From: Holophagaceae bacterium
GTDB taxonomy: Bacteria; Acidobacteriota; Holophagae; Holophagales; Holophagaceae
DNA length: 10,691 nucleotides
Reading direction: 5' to 3'
NCBI GenBank assembly: GCA_025355915.1
Contig: JANXYT010000356.1
Span: 1-10,691 of the forward strand
Below the pieces are notes generated by a model. That model searched no databases and was not told the origin of the DNA. It saw nothing but the letters and a program-made list of their open reading frames with translations. Shown one piece after another: positions 1 to 6,440 of the stretch. A program made the translations under genes and the position numbers. The stretch's first letter is position 1. Each line of letters opens with the position of its first letter.

Positions 1-1095
1 CGCATGGATGACGGTGACCTGGGGTGATCCGAGGGTGATGGGCACGCCTTTCCTGGCGCCTTCGGGATAGTCCTCGGCCGCCAGCACCACCGTGATGGCG
101 GTGTGGGGCTTCACCTTCAAATCCCGGGCGCAAAGGCGTCCTTCCGCAACTTCCAGCAGAAGTGACGTCAGATCCTCGTCGAGCAGCTGCATGAGCACCT
201 GGGTTTCGGGATCCCCGAAGCGCACGTTGTATTCCAGCAGTTCGGGGCCCGAGGCTGTCCACATGACACCCAGGAACAGGACGCCACGCGCCCAGAGGCA
301 ATCCTGCTGAAGGCCGCGCACGGTGGGTTCCACGAGATCGATGCGCATGCGTTCGATATCCTGCGGACGCAGGAAGGGGATGGGGCCGAAGGCGCCCATG
401 CCACCAGTGTTGGGGCCCAGGTCGCCTTCGAAAATGCGCTTGTGGTCCTGGCAGGCGGGCAGCAGGGCGTAGGTCGCGTGATCGGCGGCCACATCCACCA
501 GCACGTGCAATGACAGTTCCATGCCCACCAGGGGTGCCTCGAAGACCACCGTCTTGCTGGCCTCGCCGAACTGCCCAGCCATGAAGGCTCGGAAGGTCGC
601 CAGCGCCTCGTCTTCGCTCTGGGCCAGCACCACGCCCTTGCCCGCGGCGAGCCCGTCTGCCTTCAACACGATGGGATAGCCGTACTCCCAGCCACGGATC
701 AGCGCCTCGCCCGAGGCCAAGTCCACGACCGTGTGGCTGGCCGCGCAGGCGATGCCATGCCGCGCCATGAAGGCCTTGGCGAAGGCCTTGCTGCCCTCCA
801 GCTGGGCCGTGGCCGCGTCATGGCCGAAGACCGGGATGCCGAGGGCGCGCACCGCGTCCGCCACGCCCGCCACCAGAGGCACCTCGGGACCGGCCACCAC
901 CAGGTCCGGCCGGTTTGCAGCACACCAGGTGGCCACCACCGATGGGTTTTCGAGATCCAGCTTCGCACAGGCGCCCAGTTCCGCCAGAGCATCACTGCCG
1001 GGCGCCGACACCAGTTCCACGGGTATGGTCGAGGCCATCAGCTTCAGGGCCAATGCGTGTTCCCGGCCACCGGAGCCGAGGAGCAGGATCTTCAT
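1..1095 (-). CDS. purD: Phosphoribosylamine--glycine ligase (GAR synthetase), 3' end cut by the window
   Basis: Cytosolic enzyme of de novo purine synthesis: it joins phosphoribosylamine and glycine with ATP to make glycinamide ribonucleotide. Seen directly: an open frame of 365 codons from ATG at 1095 to the window edge with no stop. The N-terminal GSGGREHA (residues 7-14) is the PurD signature. The ATP-grasp core follows, with [11 protein letters not shown] at 144-154 (lysines 145 and 153), and [13 protein letters not shown] at 287-299 carries the metal-binding Glu288 and Asn290 and the family's FGDPE motif. Usual length is about 420-430 residues, so some 55-65 C-terminal residues lie outside the window. 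The start has GGAGG four bases upstream. It lies 43 bases after the nhaR stop on the same strand, so it may be co-transcribed with nhaR or have its own promoter inside nhaR. Identity is very secure. Confidence 0.97.
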   Translation of the reverse strand, partial: MKILLLGSGGREHALALKLMASTIPVELVSAPGSDALAELGACAKLDLENPSVVATWCAANRPDLVVAGPEVPLVAGVADAVRALGIPVFGHDAATAQLEGSKAFAKAFMARHGIACAASHTVVDLASGEALIRGWEYGYPIVLKADGLAAGKGVVLAQSEDEALATFRAFMAGQFGEASKTVVFEAPLVGMELSLHVLVDVAADHATYALLPACQDHKRIFEGDLGPNTGGMGAFGPIPFLRPQDIERMRIDLVEPTVRGLQQDCLWARGVLFLGVMWTASGPELLEYNVRFGDPETQVLMQLLDEDLTSLLLEVAEGRLCARDLKVKPHTAITVVLAAEDYPEGARKGVPITLGSPQVTVIHA

Positions 1096-1138
1096 GAGAC
1101 CTCCGGCCTTCAGTATCGCCCAGGGACTTCCGCAGCGG

Positions 1139-2038
1139 TCAGCCGAAGACCCGCTCCCGGGCCGCTTCCGAGATGGCCAGCACGGCGGGATGCCGGAGGC
1201 GCCGATCCAGCGTGAGCGCGTAGATGCGTTCCCGCACCCCCTTGGCGAGGCCGAGGCGCTTCACTTGGTACTGGCGCTCGACCTCGGCGGCCAGATTGGC
1301 CGGGGCGGCGAAGAAGCCATGCCCATGCTGCCCGAAGGTCTTGAGCAGCGCGCTGTCATCGAATTCGCCGACGATGCGGGGGCGGAGGCCCTCCACCTCA
1401 AACCACTGATCGAGCCCCCGGCGCAGGGCCGTGCCCTCAGGCGGGAGCAGAAAGGGGGCACCGTCCAGGCAGCGGGGAAAGGGCCCCGGGTGCGCCTTCC
1501 GGAGCGCGGCCGAACCGAACACCTGCACGCCGCACTCGCCGAGCAGGTGACTGAAGGCTTTGACCGCAGTATTCGGCGGGGGGGGCAGATCCGAGAGCAC
1601 CAGATCCAGTTCGTGCAGCGACAGCTGCGCCAGCAGGCGGTCGGTGCGATCCTCCCGGCACAGCAGCCGGATCGGTTCCGGCAGGTGCAGGGCCGGTTCC
1701 AGCAGCCGGCGGACCATGAGCTTGGCCAGGGCGTCCGAGATGCCCACCGCGAGGACTGGCCTCCGGCCATGGGCCACTCCGGCGAGGGACTCCTGCATCT
1801 CCCGGCCCAGCCCGAAAATGCCGTCCGCATACCGGAAGGCCGTACGCCCCGCCTCCGTCAGCGCCAGTCCCCGCCCCTGCTTCTCGAACAGGCGCACCCC
1901 CAGGGCGGTCTCCAGGCTGCGGATCTGGGCACTGAGGGTGGGCTGGGCCAGGCGGAGGCGCTCGGCCGCGAGGGTGACGCTGCCTTCCCGGGCCGTGGTC
2001 CAGAAATAGAACAGGTGGTGGTAGTTCAGCCAGTCCAC
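1139..2038 (-). CDS. nhaR: LysR-family transcriptional regulator, NhaR type
   Basis: DNA-binding regulator of 299 residues, the usual LysR length. The winged helix-turn-helix covers about residues 18-60 and the effector-binding domain about 90-290. Similarity to E. coli NhaR as I recall it is strong along the whole chain: NYHHLFYFW near the start (NhaR has NYNHLYYFW), [34 protein letters not shown] and HPAV near the C-terminus. E. coli NhaR is activated by Na+ at alkaline pH; it controls the nhaA antiporter and also osmC and the pga polysaccharide operon. The start is GTG at 2038 with AGGAGG five bases upstream. No antiporter gene is in this window. The gene is divergent from the hpf-htpX-alx operon across an AT-rich spacer, which is typical for a LysR regulator and its target, so control of that operon and of itself is inferred. 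Confidence 0.88.
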   Translation of the reverse strand: MDWLNYHHLFYFWTTAREGSVTLAAERLRLAQPTLSAQIRSLETALGVRLFEKQGRGLALTEAGRTAFRYADGIFGLGREMQESLAGVAHGRRPVLAVGISDALAKLMVRRLLEPALHLPEPIRLLCREDRTDRLLAQLSLHELDLVLSDLPPPPNTAVKAFSHLLGECGVQVFGSAALRKAHPGPFPRCLDGAPFLLPPEGTALRRGLDQWFEVEGLRPRIVGEFDDSALLKTFGQHGHGFFAAPANLAAEVERQYQVKRLGLAKGVRERIYALTLDRRLRHPAVLAISEAARERVFG

Positions 2039-2045
2039 GAGGTCC

Positions 2046-2102
2046 TCCTATTCATCTATTTTATCTATGTTTTTCATTTTTTTATCTATTGGACCTATTA
2101 AT
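2046..2102. promoter_or_regulatory. AT-rich divergent promoter/operator region with phased ATCTAT repeats
   Basis: The 97-base spacer between nhaR (leftward) and hpf (rightward) contains a block that is only 20% G+C over 2051-2100, in a genome near 65%. On the plus strand the hexamer ATCTAT starts at 2054, 2063 and 2084, and a one-mismatch copy ACCTAT starts at 2093. Spacings are thus 9, 21 and 9 bases, giving two similar 20-base units offset by 30 bases (14 of 20 identical). TATTAA at 2096-2101 could be a -10 for the rightward operon. TAAAAT on the minus strand (2063-2058) could be a -10 for nhaR. No convincing -35 accompanies either. That this is the control region for both genes is a position-based inference; the repeats as operator are a guess. 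Confidence 0.6.
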
Positions 2103-2135
2103 TGCCGGGCCCGACACTTTGGCACCGGAGGTCCC

Positions 2136-2441
2136 ATGAACATCCAGATCCGAGGCATCGGAATCCCCCCCACCGCGTCGCTGACGGCCCACATCGAGCG
2201 CCGCATCGCCTTCTCCCTTTCCCGCTTCTCCGCGCAGCTCGAGCGCGTCGTCGTCCGGTTCAGCGATCTGAACGGCCCTAAGGGCGGTTCCGACAAGGTG
2301 TGCCGGGTGGGCTTCACCGTGAGGGGCCTCGGCCCTGAATCCGTCGAAGCACGGGATGCCGATCTCTACTTCGCAGTGGACCAGGCGGCGGAGAAAGCCG
2401 GCCGACGCGTGGCCCGAATGCTCGAACAGGCCAAGGCCTAG
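2136..2441 (+). CDS. hpf: HPF/RaiA-family ribosome-associated protein (short form)
   Basis: A protein of 101 residues matching the ribosome hibernation factor family (beta-alpha-beta-beta-beta-alpha fold). Proteins of this family bind the 30S decoding centre, block tRNA and mRNA sites and keep ribosomes idle in stress or starvation. Visible features: MNIQIRGIGI as first strand, an amphipathic helix around 14-33, the strand RVVVRFSDLNGPKGG (about 42-53) typical of the family, then VCRVGFTV and a C-terminal helix DLYFAVDQAAEKAGRRVARML. It is the short form, lacking the C-terminal dimerisation domain of long HPF. The start at ATG 2136 is chosen because GGAGGT lies three bases upstream and the fold begins there; the frame could be read from 2067, but that lies in the AT-rich promoter block. 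First gene of a probable operon; its stop is 9 bases before htpX. Confidence 0.85.
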   Translation: MNIQIRGIGIPPTASLTAHIERRIAFSLSRFSAQLERVVVRFSDLNGPKGGSDKVCRVGFTVRGLGPESVEARDADLYFAVDQAAEKAGRRVARMLEQAKA

Positions 2442-2450
2442 GAGGACACC

Positions 2451-3317
2451 ATGAACCGCTTCAAGACCTTTCTTCTGCTCGGCCTAGTCACCAGCCTGCT
2501 GGTGGCCCTGGGAGCCAACCTGGGCAAGGGCTGGCTCATCGGCTGCACCCTCGCGGCCTTTGCCCTGAACCTGGGGGCCTACTTTTGGAGCGACCGGCTC
2601 GTGCTGCGCATGCAGGGCGCGAAGGAGCTTCCCGAACTGGAAGCACCGGGCCTCCACGCCGATGTGGCGGAGCTGGCGGCCCGGGCGGGCATCCCCAAGC
2701 CGAGGATCTTCATCGTGCAGGACGACGCTCCCAACGCCTTCGCCACGGGCCGCGATCCCAAGCACGGCGTGGTCGCCTTCACCGAGGGTCTGCTGAGGAC
2801 CATGCCTCGCCGGGAACTGCGCGGGGTCATCGCCCACGAGCTCTCCCACATCCGGAACCGGGACATCCTGGTGGCCACGGTGGCGGCGGGCCTGGCTGGC
2901 GCCGTGAGCCTCCTCGCAAACGTGGTCCAGTGGGGCGCCCTGCTGGGGGGCGGCTCCCAGAACGAGGAAGAGGGGGGCAGCAGCCCCTTCGGCGGCCTGA
3001 TCTTCGCGCTCCTCGCACCCCTGGGGGCCTCCCTCATCCAGTTCGCCATCTCCCGCTCCCGCGAGTTCATGGCTGACGCCAGCGCGACGCAGGTGACGGG
3101 GGATCCCGAGGGCCTGGCCCTGGCCCTCGAACGGCTGGGGCGGCTCCAGGAGGAGGTGGAACCCGGCCCCACCGCCCAGCCCGCCACCGCCAGCCTCATG
3201 ATCGCCAGCCCCTTTACCGGGGGTGGCCTCCTCCGCTGGTTCAGCACCCACCCCCCCCTTGAGGTCCGGGTGGCCCGGCTGCGGGACCACTCGCGCCGCC
3301 CCGGCCTCGCGGCCTAA
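2451..3317 (+). CDS. htpX: HtpX-type membrane zinc metalloprotease (M48)
   Basis: Inner-membrane protease that degrades damaged or misfolded membrane proteins. Seen: 288 residues, the normal HtpX size. Two hydrophobic helices lie at about 5-23 and 28-46, then a cytosolic M48 catalytic part with HELSH at 129-133 (zinc ligands His129 and His133, catalytic Glu130). The third ligand is probably Glu205 in SREFMADA (203-210). Two further hydrophobic stretches occur at about 140-165 and 180-200, and the conserved FSTHPPLEVR is at 264-273. The linker 167-181 is rich in Gly, Glu and Ser and lies between the hydrophobic stretches. AGGAGG overlapping the hpf stop precedes ATG 2451. In E. coli htpX is under Cpx envelope-stress control; no such site can be recognised here. 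Pairing with hpf suggests a general stress operon. Confidence 0.95.
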   Translation: MNRFKTFLLLGLVTSLLVALGANLGKGWLIGCTLAAFALNLGAYFWSDRLVLRMQGAKELPELEAPGLHADVAELAARAGIPKPRIFIVQDDAPNAFATGRDPKHGVVAFTEGLLRTMPRRELRGVIAHELSHIRNRDILVATVAAGLAGAVSLLANVVQWGALLGGGSQNEEEGGSSPFGGLIFALLAPLGASLIQFAISRSREFMADASATQVTGDPEGLALALERLGRLQEEVEPGPTAQPATASLMIASPFTGGGLLRWFSTHPPLEVRVARLRDHSRRPGLAA

Positions 3318-3328
3318 GGAGTCCCTGC

Positions 3329-4288
3329 ATGGAAAGCATCGGTTCCCCCTGGATGTGGGCTGGTTTCATCGGCTTCGTGCTGGCCATGCTGGCCCTGGAC
3401 CTGGGGGTCTTCCACCGCCAAGCCCACAAGGTGGGCGTCAAGGAGGCGGGCATCTGGAGCCTGGTGTGGGTGGGCTGCGCCCTGGCCTTCAATGCCCTCC
3501 TCTGGAACAGCTTCGGCCCCGAGCGCGGCATGGAGTTCCTCACGGGCTACCTCATCGAGAAGGCCCTCAGCGTGGACAACATCTTCGTGTTCGTCCTGAT
3601 CTTCGGAGCCTTCTCGGTGCCGGAGGCCTACCAGCACCGGGTGCTCTTCTGGGGCATCCTGGGCGCGCTGGTCATGCGGGCCCTCTTCGTGGGCCTGGGG
3701 GCCGCCCTCATCGCCAGCTTCCACTGGGTGCTCTACCTCTTCGGCGCCTTCCTCGTCATCACCGGGCTCAAGATGCTCCTGCTGCGGGACCAGGGCTTCG
3801 ATCCCCGCAATAACCCCCTGTTCCGGCTCTTCCAGCGGCTGGTGCCCGCCGTGGAGACCTACCACGGCCCAGCGTTCACGGTGGTCAAGGATGGCCGGCG
3901 CTTCGCCACGCCCCTGCTGCTGGTGCTGGTGGCGGTGGAACTCACGGATCTGGTGTTCGCGGTGGATTCGGTGCCGGCCATCTTCGCCGTCACGAAGGAT
4001 CCCTTCATCGTCTTCACCTCGAACATCTTCGCCATCCTGGGCCTGCGCAGCCTCTACTTCCTGCTTGCGGGCGTGGTGGGCCGCTTCCACCTGCTGAAGG
4101 TAGGTCTGAGCCTCGTGTTGGTTTTCGTGGGCTTGAAGATGCTCCTGGTGGAGGTCTACAAGATCCCCGTGGCCTGGAGCCTGGCAGTCATCGGCCTACT
4201 GGTGGGCGGTTCGGTGGTGGCTTCGATGCTGCTGCCCCGGAAGGCGGCTTCGCATCTTCCCAGTCTCCCCGACGGCGGGGTCCCATGA
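3329..4288 (+). CDS. alx: TerC-family integral membrane protein, Alx-like (probable Mn2+ exporter)
   Basis: Polytopic membrane protein of 319 residues, matching E. coli Alx in length and along most of its sequence: SLVWV near residue 44, FLTGYLIEKALSVDNIFVF at 70-88, LFGAFLVITGLKM around 137-149, VELTDLVFAVDSVPAIFAV at 203-221 and TSNIFAILGLRSLYFLLAG at 230-248. The acidic residues inside membrane segments (Asp83, Glu204, Asp207, Asp213) are the conserved, probably metal-binding, positions of the TerC family. E. coli Alx is induced at high pH through an RNA element in its leader and takes part in Mn2+ export. Here only 11 bases separate it from htpX, so no such leader riboswitch can fit directly in front; transcription probably comes from the operon promoter. 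AAGGAG lies seven bases before ATG 3329. The stop overlaps the next start by four bases. Confidence 0.9.
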   Translation: MESIGSPWMWAGFIGFVLAMLALDLGVFHRQAHKVGVKEAGIWSLVWVGCALAFNALLWNSFGPERGMEFLTGYLIEKALSVDNIFVFVLIFGAFSVPEAYQHRVLFWGILGALVMRALFVGLGAALIASFHWVLYLFGAFLVITGLKMLLLRDQGFDPRNNPLFRLFQRLVPAVETYHGPAFTVVKDGRRFATPLLLVLVAVELTDLVFAVDSVPAIFAVTKDPFIVFTSNIFAILGLRSLYFLLAGVVGRFHLLKVGLSLVLVFVGLKMLLVEVYKIPVAWSLAVIGLLVGGSVVASMLLPRKAASHLPSLPDGGVP

Positions 4289-4815
4289 GCGGATCGGCCA
4301 TTCGACCCGGGGCCGGGCAGGCCTATGGAACGATTCTGGTCCTGCTCGCGGCCACTTCCGTCGTCCCGGGCGTCGGCATGGTGACCGGTCCCCTGGTGGG
4401 CCTGGCGAGCCTGCTCCTAGGCGTCCAGCTCACCCTGGGCAGGACGGTCCCATGGATGCCCGCCTGGCTCCGGACCCGGATGGCGTCCTCGAACTTGGGC
4501 CCACGGTTCTCCCGGTGGATCCAGGACCGCTGCCGACCCCTCCTGCACCTCGCACCGCCCCGCTTCCCCGGGGTACTCGCGGGTCTCACTGTGGCCTGGA
4601 GCAGCCTGCTGCTCATCCTTCCCCTGGCGTTCATCCCCTTCAGCAACACGATCCCTTCCCTTTCCGTGGGGCTGGTGGGGGCCGGCCTCCTGGCCCAGCG
4701 AAGCCTCCTGGGCTGGCTGGGGCTGGCCCTCGCCGGAGGCTACACCGTGGTCCTCGCCTTCCTGGGGGAGGCCCTGTTCCTGGCCGCCCAGGCCCTCATC
4801 CGCCACCTCACCTAG
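4285..4815 (+). CDS. ExoD-family membrane protein
   Basis: A hydrophobic protein of 176 residues that I assign to the ExoD family (exopolysaccharide synthesis, ExoD). The assignment rests on the pattern: SVVPGVGMVTGPLVGLASLLLGVQL at about 25-49 (a P-G-x-x-x-x-x-G-x-P hairpin), a basic link with PWMPAWLRTR at 56-65, a second hydrophobic part from 98, and PFSNTIPSLSVGLVGAGLL at 118-136, which corresponds to the family's second P-x-x-N-T-x-P hairpin. The N-terminus is somewhat shorter than is common. Biochemical function is not established for the family; Sinorhizobium exoD mutants are defective in nodule invasion and sensitive to alkaline conditions. The start is set by the ATGA overlap with alx (4285-4288), which indicates translational coupling. 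No polysaccharide genes lie near it. Confidence 0.72.
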   Translation: MSGSAIRPGAGQAYGTILVLLAATSVVPGVGMVTGPLVGLASLLLGVQLTLGRTVPWMPAWLRTRMASSNLGPRFSRWIQDRCRPLLHLAPPRFPGVLAGLTVAWSSLLLILPLAFIPFSNTIPSLSVGLVGAGLLAQRSLLGWLGLALAGGYTVVLAFLGEALFLAAQALIRHLT

Positions 4816-4819
4816 ACCC

Positions 4820-4835
4820 GGGATCCAGCGATCCC
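4820..4835 (+). other. Small intra-operon hairpin
   Basis: GGGATC at 4820-4825 and GATCCC at 4830-4835 form a perfect six-base stem with the loop CAGC. It begins five bases after the ExoD-family stop and ends before the AAGGAG ribosome site of the next gene at 4843. There is no T-run after it, so it is not a normal intrinsic terminator. It could stabilise the upstream mRNA or reduce read-through, or be chance. Confidence 0.35.
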
Positions 4836-4853
4836 TTCCACCAAGGAGCCTCC

Positions 4854-5162
4854 ATGCCAGTCAAACCCAGCACCCCTGAAGACACCTTCTTCGCACAACA
4901 GGAACTTGAACGAAGACGGAGCCTCGCCCGAGCCAAGGAGGACCAGCTCCGCGGCGAGGAGCGGCGCCTCCTGAAGGAACGCCACTGGATGCGCTGCCCC
5001 AAGTGTGGGATGGAGCTCCTGGAGATCGACTTCCTGGGCCACAAGGTGGACCAGTGCAGTGCCTGCCGGGGCCTCTGGCTCGATGCCGGGGAAGTGGAAT
5101 CCCTGACCCGGGCCGAAGAGGGCAGCTTCCTGGGCAACCTCAAGAAGGTCTTCTGGAGCTAG
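4854..5162 (+). CDS. Small zinc-ribbon (zf-TFIIB type) protein
   Basis: A protein of 102 residues with two parts. Residues 12-46 are highly charged and probably a long helix (QQELERRRSLARAKEDQL, then EERRLLKER), possibly a coiled coil. Residues 47-84 are a zinc ribbon: MRCPKCGMELLEIDFLGHKVDQCSACRGLWLDAGEVE (split here as CPKCG at 48-52 and CSACRG at 68-73), with Cys48, Cys51, Cys68 and Cys71 as ligands and the family's GLWLDxGE signature at 73-80. This is the zf-TFIIB (TFIIB zinc-binding) family, widespread in bacteria and without a settled function. The C-terminus LGNLKKVFWS resembles other members of the family that end in a short amphipathic tail. AAGGAG lies five bases before ATG 4854. 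It is probably the last gene of the operon that starts at hpf. Confidence 0.85.
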   Translation: MPVKPSTPEDTFFAQQELERRRSLARAKEDQLRGEERRLLKERHWMRCPKCGMELLEIDFLGHKVDQCSACRGLWLDAGEVESLTRAEEGSFLGNLKKVFWS

Positions 5163-5310
5163 GAACCGGCTGGACCCTATTTCGGATGAGCGCCAAGACA
5201 AGGGCCTGGAGGGTGGGGTGCTCCCCCTCCCCCGGTGGTGATGGTGGTAACCGCTGAGCCCGCCATCCTCTTATCCCGTTGTTTTCCAAATCCCCCCGCT
5301 CCATTAAGGA
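5163..5310. other. Non-coding spacer with possible weak terminator and weak promoter
   Basis: No gene is seen in this stretch. GGAGGG at 5208-5213 can pair with CCCTCC at 5225-5230, and an alternative pairing uses GGGG at 5215-5218 with CCCC at 5223-5226. Either could end the upstream operon, but no T-run follows, so the call is weak. GGTGGT occurs twice at 5234-5248. TTGTTT at 5279-5284 and CATTAA at 5302-5307 (17 bases apart) could be a poor promoter for the channel gene. Base composition becomes less GC-rich from about 5265 onward. Confidence 0.3.
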
Positions 5311-5361
5311 ATGAACGAAGCACAAGGCATCACTGAGGTATCCATGGAAGAAACACCGTGA
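5311..5361 (+). CDS. Possible 16-codon leader ORF overlapping the channel start
   Basis: A short frame from ATG 5311 encodes MNEAQGITEVSMEETP and ends with TGA at 5359-5361. Its stop overlaps the GTG start of the channel gene in the sequence GTGA, the classic layout for translational coupling. The first ATG has AAGGA directly against it, too close to act well. The internal ATG at 5344 has GAGGT four bases upstream, so a five-codon version starting there is the better initiator. I do not recognise the peptide. It may be chance, but the channel's own ribosome site is poor, which makes coupling reasonable. Confidence 0.25.
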   Translation: MNEAQGITEVSMEETP

Positions 5362-6170
5362 ACACCGATCAATCCAATCCTGCACCCGCCCTGCGTGAGC
5401 GCGCGAGAGTCCTCATCGAGAGTGCTCGATTCGAGAGATCCATCACAGCGCTGATCCTCCTGAACGCCGTCACGCTTGGAATCGAGACCTCGCCGCTGAT
5501 CACGGCTCGACTGGGCGAGCTGCTTCACGGGTTCGACCGGCTCGTGTTGGCTGTGTTCGTGGTCGAGTTGCTGTTGCGCGGCTTCGTCCATCGTGGCCAG
5601 TTCTTCCGCGACCCCTGGCGCGTGTTTGATCTGTCGGTCGTCGGGATCGCCGCGGTCCCAGCGGGTAGTGCCTTCACCGTCCTGCGCGCGCTGCGAGTGC
5701 TCCGCGTGCTCCGGCTGGTTTCGCTGGTGCCATCCATGCGCGGCGTGGTTGGCGCACTGCTCAAGGCCTTGCCCGGGATGGCATCCATCATCGGACTCAT
5801 GGGACTTGTGCTCTATGTATCAGCGGTGATGGCCACCAAGCTGTTCGGTGCCATCTCACCAGACCTGTTCGGTAACCTCGGCGCGTCGCTGTTCACGCTG
5901 TTCCAGGTGATGACCGTTGAAGGGTGGCCCGACATTGCCCGCGGCGTCATGGTTCAGTCGCCGTATGCCTGGGTATTCTTCGTCGTCTATCTCCTCGTCG
6001 CCACGTTCATGGTGTTGAACCTGTTCATTGCAGTGGTCGTCAATGCGATGCAGTCACAGGTCGCAGAAGATCTCAAAGACGAGGGAGAGACGCATACCCG
6101 GTTGATTCTCAAAGAGGTTAGAGGGTTACGGCGAGACCTCGAGGCACTTCGCAGGTCTTCGATGTCATGA
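5358..6170 (+). CDS. Single-domain voltage-gated cation channel (BacNav/NaChBac superfamily), possible Ca2+ channel
   Basis: Membrane protein of 270 residues that should form a homotetrameric voltage-gated channel. Order of parts matches NavAb: S1 at about 28-46 (LNAVTLGIETSP), S2 around 58-77 with Glu70, HRGQFFRDPW link, S3 with Asp91, and S4 with gating arginines at 110, 113, 116 and 119 in the spacing RALRVLRVLR. The S4-S5 linker reaches PGM at 139-141, S5 is about 142-163, the pore helix and filter FQVMTVEGWPD are at 182-192, S6 is about 203-230 with NLFIAVVVNAMQ, and a charged probable coiled-coil tail spans 235-266. NavAb has T-L-E-S-W-S-M in the filter; here it is T-V-E-G-W-P-D. GTG 5358 is the only usable start after the upstream in-frame stop. 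Its ribosome site is weak (GGAAG at 5346-5350). Codon use differs from the neighbours, suggesting transfer. Ion selectivity is inferred only. Confidence 0.92.
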   Translation: MNTDQSNPAPALRERARVLIESARFERSITALILLNAVTLGIETSPLITARLGELLHGFDRLVLAVFVVELLLRGFVHRGQFFRDPWRVFDLSVVGIAAVPAGSAFTVLRALRVLRVLRLVSLVPSMRGVVGALLKALPGMASIIGLMGLVLYVSAVMATKLFGAISPDLFGNLGASLFTLFQVMTVEGWPDIARGVMVQSPYAWVFFVVYLLVATFMVLNLFIAVVVNAMQSQVAEDLKDEGETHTRLILKEVRGLRRDLEALRRSSMS

Positions 6171-6440
6171 AGTCGCAGCAATGGAACCGGGCGACCGTGG
6201 CAGATGAAAGAGGCTACCAGGGAATCCTGCGCAGGGTGTTCTCGAGCTGAGCCAGCAGGTCGCCCCGGGGGGAGCACCTTCCACCCCGGCCCCGGTCGTC
6301 CCACCCCGCATCCATGGCAGGTGGGGGCGGGTCTCACCATGCTGGTGGGCGTGATCCCCAGCCCAGCGATATCCCGTTGGGCCCTCTTTCCCAACTGCCG
6401 CCGGGCCGGACCCTGGCTGCCTTTCCTTTCCGGAGGTTCC
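6171..6440. other. Non-coding spacer of 270 bases
   Basis: I find no convincing gene here. The frame of the next gene stays open back to 6204, but the extension is Pro/Gly/Arg-rich without family features and would put the signal peptide in the middle of the protein. On the minus strand a frame ends near 6219 with GDLLAQLENTLRRIPW and a stop; it could be a gene remnant, but nothing supports it upstream. GTTGGG at 6376-6381 pairs with CCCAAC at 6390-6395 (six-base stem, loop of eight). CCGGGG/CCCCGG inverted runs lie around 6264-6296. No clear promoter is visible for the gene at 6441, though one must lie here or further upstream. Confidence 0.4.

Noticed and set aside
731..2101. Long plus-strand open frame of 456 codons across purD and nhaR
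   Set aside because: It runs antisense to two clearly recognised genes, has no family features and ends in the AT-rich spacer. GC-rich genomes give such frames by chance.
2067..2135. Upstream extension of the hpf frame
   Set aside because: The added residues come from the AT-rich promoter block and have no ribosome site, whereas ATG 2136 has GGAGGT and starts the fold.
2484..3290. Antisense frame of 268 codons across htpX
   Set aside because: Exact shadow of a well-supported protease gene; Gly/Glu/Arg-rich low-complexity translation.
3329..4288. Classification of the Alx-like gene as part of a tellurite-resistance (ter) cluster
   Set aside because: No terZ, terD, terB or other ter genes are present; the sequence follows E. 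coli Alx, so tellurite resistance is not supported.
6261..6300. GC-rich inverted runs after the channel gene as a terminator
   Set aside because: Several CCGGGG/CCCCGG runs can pair in many ways, as expected of any GC-rich stretch, and no T-run follows.
6204..6440. N-terminal extension of the exported protein gene
   Set aside because: Pro/Gly/Arg-rich, without similarity to anything I know, and it would bury a good signal peptide that follows a strong ribosome site at 6432-6437.
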